From: Flavobacterium amniphilum
Lineage (GTDB): Bacteria; Bacteroidota; Bacteroidia; Flavobacteriales; Flavobacteriaceae
Assembly (NCBI RefSeq): GCF_023634845.1
Contig: NZ_JAMLJL010000002.1
Location: 248,001-312,000 of the forward strand
DNA: 64,000 bases
Direction: 5' to 3'
Position numbers and translations under genes: made by a program. Shown here piece after piece: positions 31,969 through 42,041 of the stretch. The notes beneath the pieces are model-generated. The model saw only the letters and a list, made by a program, of their open reading frames with translations. It was not told the DNA's origin and made no database searches. Every line of letters starts with the position of its first letter. Position 1 is the first letter of the stretch.

Positions 31969-32487
31969 ATGAATTTTAAATTAGAAACAGAGCGTCTTAT
32001 TCTTCGGCCACTTGAAATGGGTGATGCCGAAGGTATGTTTTTGCTGGACAGCAATCCGAATGTACATACATATTTAGGAAACAAGCCGGTAAAATCAATT
32101 GAAGAAAGCATCGGCTACATTCAAAATATTCAAAATCAATATAAAGAAAACGGTATCGGACGCTTTGCCGTTATTCTTAAAGAAACAGGTGAATTTATTG
32201 GCTGGTCCGGTATAAAATTCATTACGGAAGAAGAAAACAACCACAGTCACTTCTATGAAATTGGTTATCGTTTTCGTGAAGAATTCTGGGGTAAAGGCTT
32301 TGCATATGAGTCGGCGAAAGCATGGTATGACTATGCTTTTAGCGGATTGAATATAACCGTTTTGTACGCATCTGCTCATATAGAAAATGCAGGCTCAAGA
32401 AAAATTCTTGAAAAAATTGGTCTGCGACTGAAAAACGAGTATATCTGGAATAATGAAATACCTTGTGTTTGGTATGCTTCAAAATAA
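31969..32487 (+). CDS. GNAT-family N-acetyltransferase (RimJ/RimL-like)
   Basis: 172 residues: the ETERLILRPLEMGDAEGMFL opening, beta4/beta5 region GRFAVILKETGEFIGWSGIK and FWGKGFAYESAKAWYDYAF (acetyl-CoA-binding region), and SAHIENAGSRKILEKIGLRL at the C-terminus. It is the tandem paralogue of the broken gene 6 nt upstream and presumably retains the activity. Probable substrates are protein N-termini or small amines. Confidence 0.9.
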   Translation: MNFKLETERLILRPLEMGDAEGMFLLDSNPNVHTYLGNKPVKSIEESIGYIQNIQNQYKENGIGRFAVILKETGEFIGWSGIKFITEEENNHSHFYEIGYRFREEFWGKGFAYESAKAWYDYAFSGLNITVLYASAHIENAGSRKILEKIGLRLKNEYIWNNEIPCVWYASK

Positions 32488-32519
32488 AATTAGCATTTAC
32501 AATTACTAATAAATATTAA

Positions 32520-33365
32520 ATGAAAACTGTCAGAATAGCCGGCGTACCGGAACATTTTAATTTACCTTGGCATTTATGCATCGAAAACGGTGAATTTGAT
32601 CAGGTAGGTATCGATTTACAATGGACCGATGTCCCGGAAGGAACCGGAAAAATGTGTCAGATGCTACGGAAAAATGAAACCGATATTGCTGTAATCCTTA
32701 CCGAAGGTATTATCAAAGACATTTCAGCCGGCAATGAAAGCTCAATTGTTCAGGTGTATGTGCAATCGCCTTTGATCTGGGGAATTCATGTAGATGCCAA
32801 GTCGGATTATAACAAATTATCAGATCTTGAAAATAAGAAGGGGGCTATTTCACGTTTGGGCTCAGGTTCACATTTAATGAGTTTTGTCAATGCACAAAAC
32901 CAGAATTGGGACACCAATAATCTCCAATTTGAAATCGTAAATACGATCGATGGCGCTGTCGAAGCTTTATCAGAAGGTAAAGCCGATTATTTTATGTGGG
33001 AACGCTTCATGACAAAACCTTTGGTTGATATCGGAACTTTCAGAAGAGTTGCTGATTGTCCTACTCCATGGCCATGTTTTGTTATTGTTGTCCGGAATGA
33101 ATTCCTTAAAAACAATGAATCTTCAATAGAATTAATTCTGGAAATCATCAACAGTACAACTTCGGAATTTAAAATGATTCCAAGTATCGACCGTACTTTG
33201 GCATCCCGTTACCATCAAAAACCGGAAGATATACAAGAATGGTTAAAATTAACCCGTTGGTCACAAAAACAGTTGGATCAGATTACTTTTCAAAAAGTAC
33301 AGGAACAATTATTTGCGTTAAATTTAATTGAAAATAAAATGTTGTATGAATCGGTCGTTAAATAA
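32520..33365 (+). CDS. Periplasmic-binding-protein-like domain without signal peptide
   Basis: 281 residues resembling NMT1/SsuA-type type 2 binding proteins: VRIAGVPEHFNLPWHLCIEN, KNETDIAVILTEGIIKDISA, GAISRLGSGSHLMSFVNAQN and GAVEALSEGKADYFMWERFM. There is no Sec or lipoprotein signal, so it is probably cytoplasmic. No ABC permease or ATPase is adjacent. It may be an enzyme or ligand-binding protein derived from a transporter component. Confidence 0.75.
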   Translation: MKTVRIAGVPEHFNLPWHLCIENGEFDQVGIDLQWTDVPEGTGKMCQMLRKNETDIAVILTEGIIKDISAGNESSIVQVYVQSPLIWGIHVDAKSDYNKLSDLENKKGAISRLGSGSHLMSFVNAQNQNWDTNNLQFEIVNTIDGAVEALSEGKADYFMWERFMTKPLVDIGTFRRVADCPTPWPCFVIVVRNEFLKNNESSIELILEIINSTTSEFKMIPSIDRTLASRYHQKPEDIQEWLKLTRWSQKQLDQITFQKVQEQLFALNLIENKMLYESVVK

Positions 33366-33392
33366 TTCGTTATTTTTACCGTTTTAAAAGCA

Positions 33393-34340
33393 ATGACAAC
33401 AACTACTTTCCTTAATTTATATACCAAATATAAAGAAAGGCTTTCTCTGCCAAAGCCTTGGGATACTGTAGTTATTTTTCTCCTGAACATTCTTTTATCA
33501 ATACCGACATTCATTATTGCCCATCAAAATTTAAAAGAAGCTGATCTTGAAATTCCGGTTGACCGAATTTTACTTTTTATAGCAATCCTGACGGTGTACC
33601 AACTTATTTTAAGAAAAATCAAAAGGTATATAATCATTGGTGTTTTTATTTATTCTTTAATGCTTTTATACGGAACACTGTTTGGCGGTTACAGTTTTTA
33701 CAGGGTATATGACGATTACCGTTCCATGATGTATACGATGGGAGATAATCCTTATCCGCAGGATATTATCATCAGTAAGTTACTTCCGTTTCCAAACAAA
33801 TCAAAGGTTCTAAACGCAATTGATTTTAAAAATCCGAAGGTACGCAACTTTGCTTTGTATGCCACAACGAAGCATTTCACGGATATAAAAGGTAAAAAAG
33901 GATACAGCGATTACCGTACAATTATTCAATGTTTTGCCGTTTTCAAGGAAATCAAAACCAAATGGAATTATGTAAACGACCCATTAGGAAACAATTACAT
34001 TGCATCCGCATCGGAAACATTACAACATTTTTCAGGTGATTGTGATGATCATGCGGTTCTCATGGCTGCAGGAGTAAAAGCCGTTGGCGGTGTTCCCAGG
34101 CTTATCCATACCGATGCACATATTTATCCTGAAATGTTAATTGGAACCAAGAGAGATTTAGAAAACGTAATCTACCTTATCCATGATGTACTCTTCAAAG
34201 AAGAAAGTAAAGGCAAGGAAATTCACTACCATATTGACGAACACGGCCAAATTTGGTTAAACTTAGATTACACCGCTTATTATCCCGGAGGAAAATTCAT
34301 GAGTGAAGAGATTTTAGGGCAGTTGACACTTAATAATTAA
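33393..34340 (+). CDS. Membrane protein with transglutaminase-like domain
   Basis: 315 residues. Two or three membrane helices lie in the first 120 residues, then an extracytoplasmic transglutaminase-like core: ETLQHFSGDCDDHAVLMAAG (Cys near 216), RLIHTDAHIYPEM (His near 242) and a later Asp (LNLDYTAYYPGG). This Cys-His-Asp arrangement is typical of bacterial TGc proteins. The biological role is unknown. It ends directly against the convergent ung gene. Confidence 0.82.
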   Translation: MTTTTFLNLYTKYKERLSLPKPWDTVVIFLLNILLSIPTFIIAHQNLKEADLEIPVDRILLFIAILTVYQLILRKIKRYIIIGVFIYSLMLLYGTLFGGYSFYRVYDDYRSMMYTMGDNPYPQDIIISKLLPFPNKSKVLNAIDFKNPKVRNFALYATTKHFTDIKGKKGYSDYRTIIQCFAVFKEIKTKWNYVNDPLGNNYIASASETLQHFSGDCDDHAVLMAAGVKAVGGVPRLIHTDAHIYPEMLIGTKRDLENVIYLIHDVLFKEESKGKEIHYHIDEHGQIWLNLDYTAYYPGGKFMSEEILGQLTLNN

Positions 34341-35009
34341 CTACCAGTTTACTTCAGCTTTTCCGATACTTTTAAGATAATCATTTGTTTCTTTAAAATG
34401 ATCATTTCCAAACCAGAAACCGCGGTTGGCACTCAGTGGTGAAGGATGGCCTGTTTCCAAAACCAAATGTTTTTCCCTGTCAATTCTTACACCTTTTTTC
34501 TGTGCAAAACTACCCCAAAGCAAAAAGACAACATTTTCAGTATTCTCGGAAATATATTGAATGACATTATCGGTAAAAACTTTCCATTTCAGATGTTTAT
34601 GGCTATTAGCCAAATCCTTCCGGACAGTAAGCGAAGCATTGAGCAACAAAACTCCCTGCTCAGCCCAATGTTCCAAATTACCAGAAGTGGGAAAGAAAAC
34701 ACGGTCAAATTCATTATTGATTTCGGTAAAGATGTTTTTTAAAGATGGCGGAATAGCAACTCCGTCATTTACGGAAAAACACAAACCATTTGCCTCCCCT
34801 TCACCATGGTAAGGATCCTGACCAATAATAACGACTTTTAATTCGTTCAGTGAGCATTTGTCAAAAGCATTGAAAATCAATTCTTTTTGAGGAAAACAAA
34901 CATAGTTTTGATATTCTCCATCAACCTGCTTTATCAATTCATCAAAGTACGTTTTTTGTGATTCGGCGTCAAAAAAAGATTGCCAGGAAGGATGAATGGT
35001 AAACTGCAT
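34341..35009 (-). CDS. ung: Uracil-DNA glycosylase
   Basis: 222 residues with all family-1 motifs: VVIIGQDPYHGEGEANGLCF (water-activating Asp near 66), LLLNASLTV and VLETGHPSPLSANRGFWF (catalytic His and minor-groove loop near 187). It removes uracil from DNA as the first step of base excision repair. It is divergent from the MutS2-like gene. Confidence 0.97.
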   Translation of the reverse strand: MQFTIHPSWQSFFDAESQKTYFDELIKQVDGEYQNYVCFPQKELIFNAFDKCSLNELKVVIIGQDPYHGEGEANGLCFSVNDGVAIPPSLKNIFTEINNEFDRVFFPTSGNLEHWAEQGVLLLNASLTVRKDLANSHKHLKWKVFTDNVIQYISENTENVVFLLWGSFAQKKGVRIDREKHLVLETGHPSPLSANRGFWFGNDHFKETNDYLKSIGKAEVNW

Positions 35010-35082
35010 TTTCTTTGAATTTTAAGCAAATATATTACTTTGAAACTTTGTAACTTTGCTACTTAGTCACTTTCTGTTAAAA

Positions 35083-37251
35083 ATGATTTCAATAAATAAT
35101 AAAACCCTACAAGACTTACAATTTCAGACTGTTTTAGAAACTATTTCGGAATTTTGCATAACCGAAATCGGCAATGAAAAAGCATTACACATCGAGCCTA
35201 TCAAAAACAAAGATAACTTGATGCAGTCATTATTACAAACATCCGAATACCGTTCGTCTTTCGACAATAACAACGCTTTACCCAATCATGGTTTTGAACC
35301 GATAACCAATGAAATTAAATTTTTAGGCATAGAAGACAGTTTTCTGGAATTAACAAGCTTCAGGAAAATCCACTCTATATCTGAAAACACCAATATTTTA
35401 TTGCAGTTTTTAAAGAAATTCCATGATTATTATCCTGCTTTACATTTAAAATCCAGTGAAATTGAAATCACTAAGGAAATTACCAAATGTATTGATTCAG
35501 TAATGGATAAATATGGAGAGATAAAAGATGATGCCACACCCGATTTACTGGAAATCAGACGCAATATGAATGTGGTACGTGGTAAGGTCAATCAAAGTTT
35601 CGGAATGGCTTTAAGCCAGTACAATTCATTAGGATATTTGGATGAAATCAGGGAAACTGTAGTTGAAAACAGACGTGTTCTGGCAGTTTTGGCCATGTAC
35701 CGCCGAAAAGTCAAAGGTTCCATTTTAGGAAGTTCCAAAACTGGAAGTATTGCTTACATTGAACCGGAAGCAACCTTGCGATATTCACGTGAATTGGCTA
35801 ATTTAGAATATGAGGAACGCGAGGAAATTATCAAAATCCTTAAAAATCTGACCAATAGCATCCGTCCATTTACATCACTTCTGGTTCAATACCAGGAATT
35901 TTTGAGTGATGTGGATGTAATTGCTGCCAAAGCAAAATATGCCCGGAAAATTAACGGATTACTTCCCAATATCACTGAGGAACGCAGAATATATTTCCGT
36001 GATGCCTTCCACCCTATTTTGTATCTGACCAATAAAGCAAAAAAGGAAACAACCTATCCCCAAACTTTTGATTTTAACAACGAGAACAGAATTGTGGTTA
36101 TTTCAGGACCGAATGCCGGTGGAAAAACGATTTCGATGAAAACCGTAGGTTTATTGCAATTAATGCTACAATCAGGTATGTTGATTCCAGTTCATGAACG
36201 AAGTGAAACCTGTTTGTTCGACCGAATCATGACGGATATCGGCGACAATCAATCCATTGAAAATCATTTAAGTACATACAGCTACCGATTAAAAAACATG
36301 AATTACTTTCTAAAAAAATGTAATGCAAAAACATTGTTTTTAATCGATGAATTCGGTACGGGTTCAGATCCTGAATTAGGTGGTGCTCTAGCCGAAGTTT
36401 TCCTAGAAGAATTCTATCACCGGGAAGCATTTGGAATTATTACAACCCACTATTCCAATTTAAAAATGCTGGCAAATGAATTACCATATGCTACCAATGC
36501 CAATATGCTATTCGATGAAAAATCATTGGAACCGATGTATAAATTGGTTATTGGTCAGGCCGGAAGTTCATTTACATTCGAAGTGGCGCAGAAAAACGGT
36601 ATTCCGTACGGACTCGTAAACAGAGCCAAGAAGAAAATTGAAGGCGGCAAAGTACGCTTTGACAAAACCATCGCCAATCTTCAGAAAGAGCGTTCCAAAT
36701 TGGAAAAAACTTCCCAAAACTTAAAAGAAGAGGAAAGTAAAGCAAGAGAAGAAAGCAAGAAAATGGAAAACATCAATGCCAAAATCCAGGATAAACTGGA
36801 ACGCTATCAGGAATTATATGATGCTAATCAGCGTTTGGTATATATGGGACAGAAAATTGATGATATTTCTGAAAAATACTTTAACAACAAGAATAAAAAG
36901 GAGCTTATCGGTGAATTTTTGAAAATGGTGGAAATAGAAAATTCCAAACGTAAAAAACTGACTGCCAAAGAGAAAAAAGAAAAAGAAGTGGTTGTTAAAA
37001 AAGTCATCGAAGAAGTTCAGGTAAAAGTAGAAGAAATCCGCAAGGAGAAAAAAGAAAAGAAACTTAAAGCAAAAATTGAGGAAGAAAATAAACCGAAGGT
37101 AATACTTAAAATTGGCGACAGGGTAAGAATGATTGACGGAAAGTCGATTGGAACTATTGATAAAATAGAAAAAAACAACGCTGTCGTGAATTACGGGATT
37201 TTCACTTCAAAGGTAAGCTTGGATCAATTAGAATATATTCAACCCAAATAA
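35083..37251 (+). CDS. MutS2-like DNA-binding ATPase lacking a Smr domain
   Basis: About 722 residues from ATG 35083 (MISINNKTLQDLQFQTVLET). The MutS core and clamp precede a Walker A (ISGPNAGGKTISMKT near 345), Walker B/ABC signature (TLFLIDEFGTGSDPELGGAL) and a switch His (ITTHYSNLKML). A long Lys/Glu-rich coiled coil follows (about 515-670), then a KOW-like tail (LKIGDRVRMIDGKSIGTIDK). The C-terminal Smr nuclease domain of classical MutS2 is absent. It may act on stalled ribosomes or recombination intermediates. The open frame begins at 35056, but ATG 35083 suits the family. Confidence 0.9.
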   Translation: MISINNKTLQDLQFQTVLETISEFCITEIGNEKALHIEPIKNKDNLMQSLLQTSEYRSSFDNNNALPNHGFEPITNEIKFLGIEDSFLELTSFRKIHSISENTNILLQFLKKFHDYYPALHLKSSEIEITKEITKCIDSVMDKYGEIKDDATPDLLEIRRNMNVVRGKVNQSFGMALSQYNSLGYLDEIRETVVENRRVLAVLAMYRRKVKGSILGSSKTGSIAYIEPEATLRYSRELANLEYEEREEIIKILKNLTNSIRPFTSLLVQYQEFLSDVDVIAAKAKYARKINGLLPNITEERRIYFRDAFHPILYLTNKAKKETTYPQTFDFNNENRIVVISGPNAGGKTISMKTVGLLQLMLQSGMLIPVHERSETCLFDRIMTDIGDNQSIENHLSTYSYRLKNMNYFLKKCNAKTLFLIDEFGTGSDPELGGALAEVFLEEFYHREAFGIITTHYSNLKMLANELPYATNANMLFDEKSLEPMYKLVIGQAGSSFTFEVAQKNGIPYGLVNRAKKKIEGGKVRFDKTIANLQKERSKLEKTSQNLKEEESKAREESKKMENINAKIQDKLERYQELYDANQRLVYMGQKIDDISEKYFNNKNKKELIGEFLKMVEIENSKRKKLTAKEKKEKEVVVKKVIEEVQVKVEEIRKEKKEKKLKAKIEEENKPKVILKIGDRVRMIDGKSIGTIDKIEKNNAVVNYGIFTSKVSLDQLEYIQPK

Positions 37252-37253
37252 AA

Positions 37254-37670
37254 ATGGAAGGAATACCGCAGGATAAAAAAATAATATTGTTTGATGGCGT
37301 TTGCAATCTTTGTGATTCGTCCATTCAATATATTATCAAAAGAGATAAAAATGATCAGTTCCGTTTTGTGGCTTTACAATCAGAATTGGGACAGAAAATC
37401 TTAATACATTTGGGAATTTCTGACCGGAACATTGACAGTATTGTTTTATATGAACCCGGAAAAGCTTATTATTACAAATCAAGCGCCGTAATCAGAATTA
37501 CAGTTTATCTTGGCGGTTTAGTTAGTTTACTTTCAATTTTCAAACCTTTTCCAAGAAAATTCAGGGATTCTGTTTACGATTATATCGCCAGAAACAGATA
37601 CAAATGGTACGGAAAAAAAGAATCCTGTATGATTCCCACACCCGAATTAAAAGCAAAATTTTTAGCATAA
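37254..37670 (+). CDS. DCC-family thiol-disulfide oxidoreductase-like protein (DUF393)
   Basis: 138 residues with the family signature ILFDGVCNLCDSSIQYIIKR (CxxC at about 17-20) and FRFVALQSELGQ. The hydrophobic middle and RNRYKWYGKKESCMIPTPEL end are also typical. Physiological role not established. It begins 2 nt after the MutS2-like gene. Confidence 0.9.
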   Translation: MEGIPQDKKIILFDGVCNLCDSSIQYIIKRDKNDQFRFVALQSELGQKILIHLGISDRNIDSIVLYEPGKAYYYKSSAVIRITVYLGGLVSLLSIFKPFPRKFRDSVYDYIARNRYKWYGKKESCMIPTPELKAKFLA

Positions 37671-37699
37671 AAAAAGCGGCTTGAAAGCCGCTTTTTTTA
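37670..37699. terminator. Bidirectional terminator
   Basis: Arms AAAGCGGC/GCCGCTTT with a 6-nt loop and A7/T7 flanks lie between the convergent DCC and symporter genes. Confidence 0.9.
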
Positions 37700-37707
37700 T
37701 ATACAAT

Positions 37708-38970
37708 TTATTCTTTTTCCCATTTTCCAACTACCGAAGTAGCTAAAGCATTCCCAAGTACGTTTGTTGCACTTCTGAACATATCACAGAAATGGTCAAT
37801 CGGTAAAATCAATGCAATTCCTTCAACAGGAATATCAAACATTCCGCAAGTTGCCGCTACCACAACCAAACTGGCTCTCGGTACACCTGCAATTCCTTTA
37901 CTGGTCAGCATCAACACCAAAAGCATAGTCATCTGAGTTCCTAAATCCAACGGAATTCCGTAAGCCTGTGCAATAAAAATACTCGCAAACGTCATGTACA
38001 TCATACTTCCGTCAAGGTTAAACGAATAACCCAATGGCAACATAAAGGAAACAATTTTATCTTTAATCCCGAAACGAACTAATTCCTCAGTTAATTTTGG
38101 AAATACCGCCTCACTACTCGTAGTTGAAAATGCTATAAACAAAGGTCCTGCAATATGTTTCCTTAAATCGAACATTTTTTTTCCTAGGAAAATAAAACCA
38201 ATAAGTAGTAAAACAATCCACAATGAAGAAATCCCGACTAAAAAGGAAAGGAAATATTTAGTATATGTAATGACTAGTTCATTTAAATCGCGGATAGCAA
38301 AAACACCTGCAATAGCTCCAAATACACCAATTGGCGCAAACTTCATCACATAATTAACCATTTTTAAAATGATATGCGATGTTTTATCCAATGCATTGAT
38401 AACCGGTTTTGAATAATCTCCCAATGAAGCTGCAGCTAACCCAAAGAAAATAGAGAAAATAACGATTTGCAAAATCTCGTTGGTTGCCATTGCTTCAAAC
38501 ACACTTTTAGGAATAATATGTTCAATAAAATTCTGTGCTGAAAAATTTTGGGTCTTTTCGGTTACTTCCGATGCGGTTGTCAAATCCACATCCGATAAAT
38601 TTAATCCTTTTCCGGGTTGTAAAACATTTACCCAAAACATTCCGATTAATAAAGAAATGAATGATGCTGTAAAAAACCATCCTAATGCTTTACCTCCAAT
38701 ACGTCCTACTGATTTGATATCTCCCAATTTTGCGATACCCACAACTAAAGTTGTGAATACTAATGGCGCGATAATCATTTGTACTAATCGGATGAAAATA
38801 GTCGCTAACATTTTGATATAACCGCTGAACTCTTTTGCCGCGTCAGCCGAGTAATTATTATGGACGAAAATTCCCAGCACGATACCCAATATCATTGCTA
38901 TTAAAATTTGCGCAGTCAGGTTCGAAAAAATAGATTTTTTCTGTTCCGGTAAATTTGCTTTATGATTCAT
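37708..38970 (-). CDS. Dicarboxylate/amino acid:cation symporter (DAACS family)
   Basis: 420 residues with eight membrane helices and two re-entrant loops. Hallmarks are the serine-rich hairpin FIAFSTTSSEAVFPK (about 280-295), the conserved PLGYSFNLDGSMMYMTFASI with NLDG, and the substrate-binding PVEGIALILPIDHFCDMFRS. It takes up glutamate, aspartate or C4-dicarboxylates with Na+ or H+. It overlaps the chorismate synthase stop by 1 nt. Confidence 0.93.
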   Translation of the reverse strand: MNHKANLPEQKKSIFSNLTAQILIAMILGIVLGIFVHNNYSADAAKEFSGYIKMLATIFIRLVQMIIAPLVFTTLVVGIAKLGDIKSVGRIGGKALGWFFTASFISLLIGMFWVNVLQPGKGLNLSDVDLTTASEVTEKTQNFSAQNFIEHIIPKSVFEAMATNEILQIVIFSIFFGLAAASLGDYSKPVINALDKTSHIILKMVNYVMKFAPIGVFGAIAGVFAIRDLNELVITYTKYFLSFLVGISSLWIVLLLIGFIFLGKKMFDLRKHIAGPLFIAFSTTSSEAVFPKLTEELVRFGIKDKIVSFMLPLGYSFNLDGSMMYMTFASIFIAQAYGIPLDLGTQMTMLLVLMLTSKGIAGVPRASLVVVAATCGMFDIPVEGIALILPIDHFCDMFRSATNVLGNALATSVVGKWEKE

Positions 38971-40037
38971 TATTTAGTTTGGTAAGTTTTGTTTAGTAAA
39001 TAAAAATCGGCTATCACTAATGCTGCCATAGCTTCAACTATAGGCACAGCTCTTGGAACCACACAAGGGTCGTGTCTTCCTTTTCCTTGTTGCTCAATCA
39101 GTTCTCCTTTATTGTTCAGTACTTCCTGTTTTTGTAAAAGTGTTGCAACCGGTTTGAAAGCCACCCTGAAGTAAATATCCATACCGTTACTGATTCCTCC
39201 CTGGATTCCACCGGATAGATTTGTTTTAGTAGTTCCGTCTTCATTAAACGAATCATTATGATCGCTTCCTTTCATTTTGGCACTGCAAAAACCACCGCCG
39301 TATTCAAAACCTTTTACGGCATTGATGGAAAGCATTGCTTTTCCTAATTCGGCATGTAATTTGTCAAAAACCGGCTCTCCAAGACCAATTGGCATATTTT
39401 GAATGACACAGGTAACAGTTCCACCAACAGTATCACCCTGTTTTTTGATTTCCTTAATATATTGCTCCATTTTTTTGGCTGCAGCCAAATCAGGACAACG
39501 AACCGGATTCACTTCGATATTCGAAAAATCTAAATCCTGGTAAGGCTTATCGATGAAAATTTCACCAACCGATGAAACGAAAGCCGTAATTTTAATATCC
39601 GGAATTACTTGTTTGGCAATAGCACCTGCTACAACCCTACTGGCTGTTTCACGTGCGGAACTTCTTCCTCCGCCGCGGTAATCTCGGATTCCATATTTTT
39701 TTTCGTATACATAATCGGCATGGCTGGGACGATAGGTATCTTTAATATGCGAATAATCGTCTGATTTCTGATTGGTATTAGGAACAATAAAACCAATTGG
39801 GGTTCCGGTGGTTTTACCTTCAAAAATTCCTGATAAAAATTGTACTTCGTCTTCTTCTTTTCTTTGGGTTACGATAGAAGACTGACCTGGTTTGCGTCTT
39901 TGCATTTCCATTTGAATTGCAACAAGATCCAAGTCGATTCCCGGCGGGCAACCGTCGATAATCCCACCTAACGCTTCCCCATGGGATTCGCCAAAAGTCG
40001 TTATCTTAAATATAGTCCCGAATGAATTTCCAGCCAT
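38970..40037 (-). CDS. aroC: Chorismate synthase
   Basis: 355 residues with the family patterns [40 protein letters not shown] and the C-terminal [17 protein letters not shown]. It converts EPSP to chorismate using reduced FMN, the last step of the shikimate pathway. Other aro genes are not in the window. It is followed by the symporter gene with a 1-nt overlap. Confidence 0.97.
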   Translation of the reverse strand: MAGNSFGTIFKITTFGESHGEALGGIIDGCPPGIDLDLVAIQMEMQRRKPGQSSIVTQRKEEDEVQFLSGIFEGKTTGTPIGFIVPNTNQKSDDYSHIKDTYRPSHADYVYEKKYGIRDYRGGGRSSARETASRVVAGAIAKQVIPDIKITAFVSSVGEIFIDKPYQDLDFSNIEVNPVRCPDLAAAKKMEQYIKEIKKQGDTVGGTVTCVIQNMPIGLGEPVFDKLHAELGKAMLSINAVKGFEYGGGFCSAKMKGSDHNDSFNEDGTTKTNLSGGIQGGISNGMDIYFRVAFKPVATLLQKQEVLNNKGELIEQQGKGRHDPCVVPRAVPIVEAMAALVIADFYLLNKTYQTK

Positions 40038-40323
40038 TTTATTTGTTTGTAAACAAAAATAAGATTTCTAATCTATCTTTTAAAGTTTATGCCATGAAAA
40101 CTTAACCAATTTGTAACATTCAAAAAATATAACAATTCTGTTGAATTTTGTAAAACCACTTAATCAAAACACTATACCTTTGATTATCAAGAACAAAATC
40201 AAAAAAAAGGCTTTGCATTTATTAAATATCCCGAAAACAAAGGTTTTTTTATAGAATTTAATTTTTATTCGGGCACAATATTTGTAAATTTACTTACGTT
40301 AAAGAAAACTAAACAAAAAAATC

Positions 40324-40812
40324 ATGAAAAAATTATTTGTATCAGCCTTTATGCTATTAGGTTTAGCGTTTAGCGCGCAAGCACAAGACATTTCAAAAAA
40401 CGCTTTAGGTTTGCGTTTGGGTGATAATGACGGATTTGGTGGAGAGATTTCTTATCAAAGAGGATTATCTAAGAAAAATCGTTTGGAGTTGGATTTAGGA
40501 TGGAGAACCAGCAATCACGTTGACGCTATCAAATTAGCAGGTTTATACCAATGGGTTTGGAACATCGAAGGAGGTTTCAATTGGTACGCAGGTGTTGGTG
40601 GTGGTTTAACAAGCTGGAGCTATGACTACCAAGGATATGACGATAGCGGTGTAGGTCTTTTTGCTGCAGGTGATATCGGTATCGAGTATAACTTCGATGT
40701 GCCTATCCAATTATCATTAGACTTCAGACCTGAATTATATTTTGATTCTGACGATTTCAGAGAAGATAATTTCGGTCCGGATATCGCTTTAGGTATCAGA
40801 TATAGATTCTAA
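40324..40812 (+). CDS. Small outer-membrane beta-barrel protein
   Basis: 162 residues with a signal peptide (MKKLFVSAFMLLGLAFSAQA). Alternating hydrophobic strands follow (LELDLGWRTSN, AIKLAGLYQWVWNI, GGFNWYAGVGGGLTSWSY), ending in an aromatic (GIRYRF) as expected for BAM-inserted barrels. Probably eight strands. Function unknown. The 286-nt upstream gap contains no other gene. Confidence 0.85.
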   Translation: MKKLFVSAFMLLGLAFSAQAQDISKNALGLRLGDNDGFGGEISYQRGLSKKNRLELDLGWRTSNHVDAIKLAGLYQWVWNIEGGFNWYAGVGGGLTSWSYDYQGYDDSGVGLFAAGDIGIEYNFDVPIQLSLDFRPELYFDSDDFREDNFGPDIALGIRYRF

Positions 40813-40829
40813 TAAGATTCTGAAATATA

Positions 40830-40859
40830 AAAAAAGCCTTCTAAATGAAGGCTTTTTTT
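40830..40859. terminator. Bidirectional terminator overlapping the bshA stop
   Basis: Arms AAAAAAGCCTTC/GAAGGCTTTTTT with a 5-nt loop lie just after the barrel gene and overlap the end of the convergent bshA. Confidence 0.9.
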
Positions 40860-41983
40860 ATACTCTCTATTGCTTGCTTGTAAACTTCTTCGTATTTCGG
40901 AACAATTTTATCGATTTGAAATTGCTTCGCTGTTTCCAGTGCATTTATTTTGAATTCATTTAAAATCTTTTGATCTTTTAAAATTTTCAACGCATTAACA
41001 GCCATATCATCCACATCGCCAACATTACTCAAATATCCTGAAACTCCAGGTACATTTACTTCGGGTAAACCTCCGGTGTTACTTGAAATAACCGGTACAC
41101 TGCAAGCCATTGCTTCCAAAGCTGCCAATCCAAAACTTTCTGTTTCCGAAGGCAGTAAAAATAAATCCGAATAACTTAAAATCTGATTGATTTCATTGCT
41201 GTTCCCAAAGAAAATCACTTTATCCTGAATCCCAAGTTTTTCACATAATTCTTCTGCAACCCTTTTCTCTGGACCATCACCAACCATCATCAATTTCGCC
41301 GGAATTTTTTCTTGAATTTTATAAAAAACCTTAACCACATCCGGTATGTTTTTTACTTTCCTGAAATTACTGATATGTGTAATGATACGTTCTTCGGGTT
41401 TAGCCATTACAGAACGCTTACAGGTTATATTAACTTTTTCCGATTCATCAATTTCAATAAAATTTGGAATAACTGCAATTTCATTCTTAATATCAAACAA
41501 ACGGAGCGTATCATCTTTTAAGCTCTGTGAAACCGAAGTAACCACATCCGATTTATTAATACTAAAGGTAACAGCCGGTTTGTAAAAAGGATGATTACCA
41601 ACCAAAGTGATGTCGGTACCATGTAAAGTAGTCACGATCGGGATTTTAATTCCTTCTTCTTTGAGCATTTGTTTTGCCATGTAACCGGCATATGCGTGAG
41701 GTATGGCATAATGCACATGAAGTAAATCAATTTTGTACAACTTCACCATGTCGACTAATTTACTGGACAATGCCAATTCATAAGGCTGGTAATGGAAAAG
41801 TGGATATTCCGGTACGTTTACTTCATGGTAATGGACATTAGGGTTCAACAATGCCAGACGTACGGGTTGGCGGTAAGTTATAAAATGGATTTCATGTCCA
41901 CGGCGTGCAAGCTCTAAACCTAATTCAGTAGCGACAACACCACTTCCGCCAAATGTTGGATAACAAACTATTGCGATTTTCAT
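40841..41983 (-). CDS. bshA: N-acetyl-alpha-D-glucosaminyl L-malate synthase (bacillithiol synthesis)
   Basis: 380 residues, GT4 fold: MKIAIVCYPTFGGSGVVATE at the start, HVHYAIPHAYAGYMAK, TTLHGTDITLVGNHPFYKPA and the C-terminal LLPSETESFGLAALEAMACS with the EX7E nucleotide-sugar motif. BshA joins UDP-GlcNAc and L-malate in the first step of bacillithiol formation. bshB and bshC are not in the window. Confidence 0.95.
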   Translation of the reverse strand: MKIAIVCYPTFGGSGVVATELGLELARRGHEIHFITYRQPVRLALLNPNVHYHEVNVPEYPLFHYQPYELALSSKLVDMVKLYKIDLLHVHYAIPHAYAGYMAKQMLKEEGIKIPIVTTLHGTDITLVGNHPFYKPAVTFSINKSDVVTSVSQSLKDDTLRLFDIKNEIAVIPNFIEIDESEKVNITCKRSVMAKPEERIITHISNFRKVKNIPDVVKVFYKIQEKIPAKLMMVGDGPEKRVAEELCEKLGIQDKVIFFGNSNEINQILSYSDLFLLPSETESFGLAALEAMACSVPVISSNTGGLPEVNVPGVSGYLSNVGDVDDMAVNALKILKDQKILNEFKINALETAKQFQIDKIVPKYEEVYKQAIESIKKAFI

Positions 41984-42041
41984 GTTACGAATTTAATCAA
42001 TAAATGAAAAATCGTATTTAATTTTTGGTTAAAATTAACTA

